Source: Comamonadaceae bacterium (GTDB lineage Bacteria; Pseudomonadota; Gammaproteobacteria; Burkholderiales; Burkholderiaceae_C). From it: DNA of 12,197 bases. The stretch lies in NCBI GenBank assembly GCA_947475495.1, contig CANJNX010000004.1, positions 1-12,197 of the forward strand, read 5' to 3'. A program made the position numbers and the translations under genes. This document shows positions 6,706-12,197 of this stretch, one piece after another. Under the pieces are notes generated by a model that saw nothing but the letters and a program-made list of their open reading frames with translations, searched no databases and was not told the origin of the DNA. How positions within the stretch are numbered: position 1 is the stretch's first letter; every line of letters begins with the position of its first letter.

Positions 6706-8316
6706 CTACACGTTTTCGCGAAGCTTAAAGCGTTGCAGTTTACCGGTCTGTGTTCGGGGAAGGGCGGCGACAAACGTGATGGCTCTGGGGTATTTGTAGG
6801 GAGCGATTTGTGCCTTGACAAAATCTTGCAGCTGTTGGGTCATGGTGCTGTCACCCGTGTGCCCGGGTCGCAGGGCCACATAGGCGTGCACTATGTGGCC
6901 ACGCTCTTCATCGGCACTGCCAATGACAGCGCACTCAGCCACCGCAGGATGCAACATCAAGGCCTCTTCAACCTCGGGGCCGGCGATGTTGTACCCCGAT
7001 GACACAATCATGTCGTCGGTTCGGGCTTGGTAAAAAAAGTAGCCATCGTCGTCCATGACATAGGTGTCGCCAGTGAAGTTCCAGCCATGGCGCACATAGG
7101 TTTTTTGCCGCTCATCGGCCAAATACCGGCAGCCTGTTGGGCCACGAACAGCGAGTTTCCCCACCTGACCGGCAGGCAAGGTATTTCCCTCATCGTCCAT
7201 GATGCAAGCTTGGTAGCCCGGAACCACCGTGCCGGTGGCGCCTGGTTTGGCGTGCGCTGCGTCCGCTGAGATAAATATATGCAGCATTTCCGTGGCGCCA
7301 ATGCCATCAATGAGCTCGATTCCCGTTGCATCCCGCCACAATGCTCGGGTTGCGGCAGGCAAGGCTTCCCCAGCAGAGATGCAGTGCTTCAACGCGGTTT
7401 TTCGCAAATCAACGCCACGGGGCGCGAGTGTTCTGTAGGTCGTTGGGGCGGTAAATAGAACGGTGGCGCCATATTCTTCAATGGCTTCTAGCAGCTGGGG
7501 TGGGCCTGCTTTTTCCAGCAAAACTGTAGACGCACCCACCGACATAGGAAACAACACCAAACCCCCTAAGCCAAAGGTAAAAGCCAGCGGCGGGCTGCCC
7601 ATAAATACATCCGCTGCGTTGGGTCGTAAAACGTGGTGAGACCAACAGGCGCACACCGCCATCACATCGCGGTGAAAGTGCATGGTGGCCTTAGGGACGC
7701 CGGTGGTGCCTGAGGTAAACGCAATGATGCAGGTGTCATCGGCTGCCGTATTGGCGTTGGAGAAAACGCCGGATTGGAGCTCCATCGCGGCTTCAAGGCT
7801 GTCGGGGCCCTCGTAGTGGTAGTGTTGTATGTTCTTTAGCGTGGGGCATAGCAGGGCTGCGTTGCGCATCTCCACACTGAGGCTGGCGTCGCACAAGGCG
7901 TGGCAAATTTCTGCCTTGTCGATGACGGCTTTGAGCTCTTTGGCGCGCAACAGCGGCATGGTGGCGACTGCAATCGCACCGACCTTGATGATGGCAAACC
8001 AGCAGGCCACCATCATCGGGTTATTGGGGCCGTGCAATAAAACCCGGTTTCCCGGGACGACGCCCATGGAATGAACGAGTACGTTGGCGATGCGATTGGC
8101 TTTGTCATACAGATCGGCATATGTCCATCTGACATGGGGCGACCGAATACACAAGCGGTCGCCATGCCCAAGTTGGATATGGCGGTCCAATAATTCATTC
8201 GCACAGTTCATTTGCTCTGGAAATTGCAGCTCCGGCAAATCAAACAAATACACCGGCTGCTGCTCGCTGGGCGGCAAGTGCTTGCGAGCGAAGTGGTCGG
8301 TGTGGGCGCTGGTCAT
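6706..8316 (-). CDS. abmG: Aryl-CoA ligase, benzoate/2-aminobenzoate-CoA ligase type
   Basis: A 536-residue ANL-superfamily adenylating enzyme. Motifs in order: P-loop TSGTTGVPK (201-209), DGIGATEM (337-344), GDTY (416-419), hinge [20 protein letters not shown] (431-450), and the C-terminal PRTQTGK (520-526) whose K526 is the adenylation lysine. The N-terminus, with [18 protein letters not shown], resembles 2-aminobenzoate-CoA and benzoate-CoA ligases rather than fatty acyl-CoA or phenylacetate ligases. The reaction is aromatic acid + ATP + CoA to aryl-CoA + AMP + PPi in the cytoplasm, the entry step of the pathway. The ATG overlaps the dehydrogenase stop as ATGA; no strong ribosome site is visible, so translation probably depends on coupling. 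The symbol follows the anthranilate cluster of Azoarcus; salicylate, benzoate or another substituted benzoate remains possible. Confidence 0.88.
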   Translation of the reverse strand: MTSAHTDHFARKHLPPSEQQPVYLFDLPELQFPEQMNCANELLDRHIQLGHGDRLCIRSPHVRWTYADLYDKANRIANVLVHSMGVVPGNRVLLHGPNNPMMVACWFAIIKVGAIAVATMPLLRAKELKAVIDKAEICHALCDASLSVEMRNAALLCPTLKNIQHYHYEGPDSLEAAMELQSGVFSNANTAADDTCIIAFTSGTTGVPKATMHFHRDVMAVCACWSHHVLRPNAADVFMGSPPLAFTFGLGGLVLFPMSVGASTVLLEKAGPPQLLEAIEEYGATVLFTAPTTYRTLAPRGVDLRKTALKHCISAGEALPAATRALWRDATGIELIDGIGATEMLHIFISADAAHAKPGATGTVVPGYQACIMDDEGNTLPAGQVGKLAVRGPTGCRYLADERQKTYVRHGWNFTGDTYVMDDDGYFFYQARTDDMIVSSGYNIAGPEVEEALMLHPAVAECAVIGSADEERGHIVHAYVALRPGHTGDSTMTQQLQDFVKAQIAPYKYPRAITFVAALPRTQTGKLQRFKLRENV

Positions 8317-9476
8317 GGCGTATCTTTTAAAAGTTCACGGGCGATGATGAGTTGCTGGACTTCGGTGGCGCCTTCATAAATCCGAAGCGATCGAATTTCG
8401 CGGTACAAGCGCTCCACGATATGACCGCTTACGACTCCCATGCCGCCCCAAATTTGTACCGCTGCATCAATCACTTGCTGTGCGCCTTCGGTCGCAGTCA
8501 TCTTGGCCATGGCCGCTTCTTTGGTTACGGATTTGCCTTGGTCGCGCAACCACGCAGCGCGGTAGGTCAACAACGCGCTTGCATCGATGGTTGTCGCCAT
8601 CTGCGCTAATTTGGCTTGCGTCAATTGGAAGTCAGCCAAGGTTTGGTTGAACATCTTGCGCTGGGTTGCCCGCTGCAAGGCTTCGTCAAACGCTCTTCGC
8701 GCAAACCCTAATGCGGCGGCAGCTACCGAGGTTCGAAACACATCCAAGGTCCGCATGGCGACTTTAAAACCTTCGCCAGGCGCGCCAATGCGTTGACTCA
8801 AAGGAACGCGGCACTCCGTAAAACGCAAGGTGGCTAAAGGGTGGGGCGCAATCACCTCAATGCGCTCTGCTATCGACAAGCCCGGCGTATCTGCATCCAC
8901 AATAAACGCGCTGATTCCGCGGGCACCCGGCGCTTCACCGCTGCGGGCAAAAACGACGTAAAAATCAGCAATGCCGCCGTTAGAAATCCAAGTTTTACAG
9001 CCATTGAGCACGGCAAAACTACCCTCTACCGTGGCAGTGCATTGCATCGCTGCAACGTCGGAGCCAGCCTCGGGCTCACTTAATGCAAAGGCTGCAATGG
9101 CCTGGCCTTGTGCCACCTTTGGCAGGTAGCGTTGTTGTTGCTCAGGGCTGCCTGCCAAACTAATGGCGCCTGACCCCAGCCCTTGCATAGCAAACGCAAA
9201 GTCCGCAAGGCCGGAGTGCCGCGCCAAGGTTTCACGGATGATGCAAATACTGCGCGTGTCCATGACCTCGGATGCCGCACCAGAGGCCAGTCCGCCGATG
9301 GCGTACTTCAACCAACCGGCGTGCCCCAAACTGCGCACCAGTGCTTGGCACTCCGCATCGACATCGTGGCTATGGGTCTGCGCAATGTGGGCACTGGCCC
9401 ATGCTTCGAGGTCCCGCGCCAATTGCGCGTGTTGCGGATTAAAAAAGGGCCAATCCAGGTATCGGGTATCGCTCAT
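8313..9476 (-). CDS. Acyl-CoA dehydrogenase family protein
   Basis: A 387-residue flavoprotein of normal family length. The first signature, [11 protein letters not shown], is at 130-140; the FAD-contacting KTWISNGG is at 161-168; the second signature region, with [20 protein letters not shown], is at 341-360; and [10 protein letters not shown] is at 365-374. E368 is the expected catalytic base at the position used by short-chain acyl-CoA and butyryl-CoA dehydrogenases. It should oxidise a CoA thioester to the alpha,beta-enoyl form and pass electrons to ETF. In this operon the likely substrate is a cyclic or ring-opened intermediate downstream of the monooxygenase/reductase, but the exact step is not readable. 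AAGG lies 6 bases before the ATG at 9476; the gene starts 12 bases after the crotonase gene and overlaps the ligase start by 4 bases. Confidence 0.92.
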   Translation of the reverse strand: MSDTRYLDWPFFNPQHAQLARDLEAWASAHIAQTHSHDVDAECQALVRSLGHAGWLKYAIGGLASGAASEVMDTRSICIIRETLARHSGLADFAFAMQGLGSGAISLAGSPEQQQRYLPKVAQGQAIAAFALSEPEAGSDVAAMQCTATVEGSFAVLNGCKTWISNGGIADFYVVFARSGEAPGARGISAFIVDADTPGLSIAERIEVIAPHPLATLRFTECRVPLSQRIGAPGEGFKVAMRTLDVFRTSVAAAALGFARRAFDEALQRATQRKMFNQTLADFQLTQAKLAQMATTIDASALLTYRAAWLRDQGKSVTKEAAMAKMTATEGAQQVIDAAVQIWGGMGVVSGHIVERLYREIRSLRIYEGATEVQQLIIARELLKDTP

Positions 9477-9488
9477 GGCATGCCTTCT

Positions 9489-10367
9489 TCAGTTACCTTG
9501 AAACACAGGACGCTGCTTGGCAACAAAAGCCGCATACGCTCTTTGGTAGTCTTGGGTCAACATGCAAATCGCTTGCGCTTGGGCCTCGGCTTCTATCGCT
9601 TGGTCGACCGACATGGACCACTCTTGGTGCAACATGGTTTTGGTCATGCCGTTTGCAAAAGTAGGTCCTGCAGCGAGTTCACGCGCTAACTGTTGTGCGT
9701 CTGACAAAAGTGTTGTGGGCTCACATAAGCGGTTGAAAAACCCACTGCGTTCAGCCTCTTCACCCCCAATCGATCGTCCTGTGAAAAGCCATTCGCTGGC
9801 CCGGCCTTGGCCAATGATGCGCGGCAAGATGGCACAGGCGCCCATATCGCAGCCTGCCAAACCCACGCGGTTAAACAAAAACGCCGTTTTGCTGCGAATG
9901 GTTCCCAAACGCATATCCGACGCCATCGCCATGATGGCGCCCGCGCCCGCGCAAACGCCATCGACTGCAGCAATGATGGGTTGGGGGCAGCTGCGCATCG
10001 CCTTGACAAGGTCGCCAGTCATGCGGGTAAACATCAGCAGCTCTGGCGCAGGCAAATGAATCAGCGGACCGATAATTTCATGGACATCGCCGCCAGAACA
10101 AAAGTTATCACCCGCGCCGTAGAGGACGATGGCATGCACGTCTTTGGCATATTTCAAACGGCCAAACAATTCGCGCAGCTCCACATAGGAGTCAAACGTC
10201 AAGGGGTTTTTTCGCTCAGGGCGGTTCAGTGTGATGCTTCCAACACCGGCTTCACAAGTCCAAAGAAAATGTTGCGCTTTATAGGAGACGAGCAACTGCT
10301 GGTTGCCCGCAGCCAAGGCGGGGTCTAAGTTTTTGACGGCAGCGGGGCTGTTGACAGGTGCGCTCAT
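9489..10367 (-). CDS. Crotonase (enoyl-CoA hydratase/isomerase) superfamily protein with atypical active site
   Basis: 292 residues from the ATG at 10367, which has AAGGA 6 bases upstream and overlaps the MarR stop as ATGA; a longer reading from 10487 would sit inside the MarR gene. The crotonase core is clear: [12 protein letters not shown] (45-56), oxyanion-hole segments FCSGGD (89-94) and GVCAGAGA (137-144), and the [18 protein letters not shown] segment (169-186). The two catalytic glutamates of classical hydratases appear to be absent: by my hand alignment the first position is I145 and the second F165. Instead D174 aligns with the Asp used by dienoyl-CoA isomerase and with the nucleophile of 4-chlorobenzoyl-CoA dehalogenase. 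It may therefore be an isomerase, a ring hydrolase or another lyase rather than a hydratase. It also has about 30 extra N-terminal residues. Its position in the operon supports a role in converting the dearomatised CoA ester. Confidence 0.9.
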   Translation of the reverse strand: MSAPVNSPAAVKNLDPALAAGNQQLLVSYKAQHFLWTCEAGVGSITLNRPERKNPLTFDSYVELRELFGRLKYAKDVHAIVLYGAGDNFCSGGDVHEIIGPLIHLPAPELLMFTRMTGDLVKAMRSCPQPIIAAVDGVCAGAGAIMAMASDMRLGTIRSKTAFLFNRVGLAGCDMGACAILPRIIGQGRASEWLFTGRSIGGEEAERSGFFNRLCEPTTLLSDAQQLARELAAGPTFANGMTKTMLHQEWSMSVDQAIEAEAQAQAICMLTQDYQRAYAAFVAKQRPVFQGN

Positions 10368-10897
10368 GGGCGGTCCTTGGTTTGGGGTTCTTGTTGCCTG
10401 ACCAATTGAACACGCAGCCTGCCCAAATGGTTGTAGAGGGTTTGGACGGTACTGGCATCCATTCCAGAGAAAAATTCCAAGATCCATTGCTCGTGCTCTT
10501 GGGCCATGGCTTGGAATGCAGCGTGCCCCTCAGCCGTTAAGCTCACGATCCACGAACGCCTATCGCTGGCACTGTTGGTTCGTGTCACCATGCCTTCGCG
10601 AACCAGCTCGTCCGTGACGCCAGTGACGTTGCCGCCGGTCACCATCAAAAAGCGCGAGAGCTCACTCATTTTGAGCCCCTCAGGTTGACGGTAGAGTTGC
10701 GCCATGTAGTCAAAACGGGGCAGTGAAATATCAAAGCGCAAGCGCAAACGCTTGCGGATTTCATCTTCGATTTGGGTGCTGCAAGCTAGCATGCGCAACC
10801 AGAGTTTGAGTGCTGCGTGGTCGCCCAGGTCGGAGCGGGCTTCGTGGCCTAGCTCGTCGGCTTGGTTCAGGAGGTTTCTGCTTTGGTCAATGCGCAT
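10364..10897 (-). CDS. MarR-family transcriptional regulator
   Basis: 177 residues from the ATG at 10897, with AAGGA 7 bases upstream, just before the stop of the monooxygenase gene; a longer in-frame reading to 11011 lies inside that gene. The winged helix-turn-helix covers about 57-125: [23 protein letters not shown] leads to the recognition helix around [16 protein letters not shown] (87-102), and the wing has SDRRSW (111-116), the usual DRR-type motif. The flanking helices (27-54 and 126-168) should form the dimer interface. MarR proteins of aromatic clusters are mostly ligand-released repressors, and several respond to an aryl-CoA thioester. Being the second visible gene of the operon, it probably autoregulates the unit; its operator is expected upstream of the monooxygenase gene, outside this window. 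Confidence 0.93.
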   Translation of the reverse strand: MRIDQSRNLLNQADELGHEARSDLGDHAALKLWLRMLACSTQIEDEIRKRLRLRFDISLPRFDYMAQLYRQPEGLKMSELSRFLMVTGGNVTGVTDELVREGMVTRTNSASDRRSWIVSLTAEGHAAFQAMAQEHEQWILEFFSGMDASTVQTLYNHLGRLRVQLVRQQEPQTKDRP

Positions 10898-10901
10898 CGC
10901 T

Positions 10902-12197
10902 TTATCCTTGGGCTGCGAGCGCTGCCTGTGCTTTTTCGCGCTGGAACAAAGATTCCATTTGCGATTTCCCTGAGACGTACTGGGGTGGCCAAGCGATGGG
11001 GGTGTAGCCAATTTTTGCGGCCTCTGTCAGCGTCCAGGCGGGGTTGGCCAAATGGGGGCGGGCGACGGCGCACAAATCCGCGCGGCCAGCGGAAATAATG
11101 CTGTTGACATGGTCTGCTTCGCTGATGGCGCCCACCGCAATGGTGGCAATCCCTGCCTCTTGGCGAATGCGATCGGCAAACGGGGTTTGGAACATGCGTC
11201 CAAAAACAGGTTTTTCCTTTTTACTGACTTGCCCTGAAGAGCAGTCGATCATGTCGGCCCCTGCCTTTTTGAAAGCACGGGCAATCGCCACCGCATCGGT
11301 GGGTGTGATGCCGCCTTCCACCCAGTCATTGGCTGAAATGCGCACAGACATCGGACGCTCGCTAGGCCAGGCCGCCCGAACCGCTGCAAAGACCTCCAAC
11401 GGATAGCGCAGGCGGTTTTCTAAACTTCCGCCGTAGGCATCGGTGCGGTGATTGGTCAGGGGTGAAATAAAGCTCGATAACAAATACCCGTGGGCACAGT
11501 GCAGCTCCAACCAGTCCACACCGGCAAGGGCTGCAGCCTGTGTGCTAGCAACAAACGCTTGGCAAACCGTGTCCATTTCAGAGCGCGTCATGGCTTTTGC
11601 AACCTGGCTCACGCCCGGCAAGTACTGCTGCTCTGAGGCAGAAACCACAGGCCAGTTGCCTGATGCGAGGGGCTTATCGATGCCCTCCCAAGCCACACGG
11701 GTTGAGGCTTTGGCACCGGCGTGTCCGATTTGCATGGCAAATTTGGCATCGCTATGGCTATGCACCCAATCGACAATGCGCTTCCATGCGGCAGTGTGCT
11801 CTGGGGTGTACATCCCAGGGCAGCCCGGTGTAATTCGCCCATGGGCACTCACGCAAGTCATCTCGGCAAATACCATTGCTGCGCCACCCAGTGCGCGTGC
11901 ACCGAGGTGTACCAAGTGGTAATCCCCCACAACTCCTTCGACGGCAGAGTACTGCGCCATTGGCGAAACCACAACGCGATTTTTGAGGGTCAGACCGCGC
12001 ACCGAATAGGGGGTAAACATCGGGGGTGGTGCGCTTTGTCCGGGGGCCGGCGCTTGCCCTGCGTTGGTAGCAAACCACGTTTCAAAACCAGCCAGCCACT
12101 TCGCATCCCGCAGACGCAGATTTTCATGGCTAATGCGCTGGCTACGGGTCAACATGGAGTACATGAACTGAGGCGCTTCGAGCTGGTCGCAATACCG
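10902..12197 (-). CDS. abmA: 2-aminobenzoyl-CoA monooxygenase/reductase (salicylyl-CoA 5-hydroxylase-like), C-terminal part
   Basis: The frame stays open to the window edge, giving 431 visible residues; the 5' part is missing. Codons upstream of the first visible ATG (12164) still read as family protein ([11 protein letters not shown], then [20 protein letters not shown]), which is the end of an N-terminal FAD-monooxygenase domain plus linker, so that ATG is not the start. From about 12020 downward comes an old-yellow-enzyme-type FMN barrel: [20 protein letters not shown], an active-site MQIGHAG, the long [22 protein letters not shown] segment, then TIAVGAIS and [14 protein letters not shown] for phosphate binding. 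The whole family enzyme is about 770-800 residues. Using O2 and NADPH it converts 2-aminobenzoyl-CoA to 2-amino-5-oxocyclohex-1-enecarbonyl-CoA (Azoarcus); homologues hydroxylate salicylyl-CoA. It lies 4 bases before the MarR gene. The fused family is well supported; choice between the two substrates is inference. Confidence 0.87.
   Translation of the reverse strand, partial: RYCDQLEAPQFMYSMLTRSQRISHENLRLRDAKWLAGFETWFATNAGQAPAPGQSAPPPMFTPYSVRGLTLKNRVVVSPMAQYSAVEGVVGDYHLVHLGARALGGAAMVFAEMTCVSAHGRITPGCPGMYTPEHTAAWKRIVDWVHSHSDAKFAMQIGHAGAKASTRVAWEGIDKPLASGNWPVVSASEQQYLPGVSQVAKAMTRSEMDTVCQAFVASTQAAALAGVDWLELHCAHGYLLSSFISPLTNHRTDAYGGSLENRLRYPLEVFAAVRAAWPSERPMSVRISANDWVEGGITPTDAVAIARAFKKAGADMIDCSSGQVSKKEKPVFGRMFQTPFADRIRQEAGIATIAVGAISEADHVNSIISAGRADLCAVARPHLANPAWTLTEAAKIGYTPIAWPPQYVSGKSQMESLFQREKAQAALAAQG

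Noticed and set aside
9183..10328. Several plus-strand open frames of 165-173 codons
   Set aside because: They are antisense to the dehydrogenase and crotonase genes, whose motifs are intact; the plus-strand products have no recognisable domains and no suitable ribosome sites were seen.
10368..10487. Longer N-terminus for the crotonase (start at 10487)
   Set aside because: The extra 40 residues lie within the MarR gene and lack family similarity; the ATG at 10367 has AAGGA six bases upstream and an ATGA junction with MarR.

Overview
The window looks like chromosomal DNA of a betaproteobacterium. Gene order and protein style suggest Burkholderiales, probably a Comamonadaceae-like genus; this is inferred from family resemblance, without a database search. 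All 13 supported genes lie on the minus strand, so the biological reading order runs from high to low coordinates. Coding density is very high and no gene-free stretch exceeds about 125 bases. I found no tRNA, rRNA, CRISPR array, insertion sequence or integration site.

Region A (12197 down to 1633) is one tightly packed catabolic operon. In reading order it holds: the C-terminal part of a fused flavin monooxygenase/old-yellow-enzyme reductase of the 2-aminobenzoyl-CoA monooxygenase / salicylyl-CoA 5-hydroxylase type (cut by the window edge); a MarR regulator; a crotonase-fold enzyme; an acyl-CoA dehydrogenase; an aryl-CoA ligase of the benzoate/2-aminobenzoate type; a periplasmic solute-binding protein; two LIV-type permeases; two LIV-type ATPases; and a RidA-family protein. 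Neighbours overlap by 4 or 8 bases or are spaced by 4 to 68 bases, so co-transcription with much translational coupling is likely.

The simplest reading is an import-and-degrade unit for anthranilate (2-aminobenzoate) or a close relative such as salicylate. The ABC transporter brings in the aromatic acid and the ligase makes its CoA thioester. The fused monooxygenase/reductase hydroxylates and reduces the ring to a non-aromatic cyclohexene-carbonyl-CoA, and the dehydrogenase and crotonase carry out beta-oxidation-like steps. The RidA protein may deal with an enamine or imine intermediate, and MarR probably senses an aromatic acid or its CoA ester. The substrate is inferred from family membership; anthranilate is favoured over salicylate but not proven.

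Region B (1632 to 114) is a separate two-gene unit for cell-envelope shape: a membrane-anchored M23 (LytM-type) endopeptidase followed by an overlapping bactofilin. A 123-base gap with candidate promoter motifs separates it from the catabolic operon.

The most notable details are a RidA protein with Met where the deaminase Arg should be, a crotonase lacking both hydratase glutamates but carrying an Asp at the dienoyl-CoA isomerase/dehalogenase position, and a LivF ATPase with Lys at the H-switch position. The pathway type itself is known, and I see no strong evidence for a wholly undescribed system.
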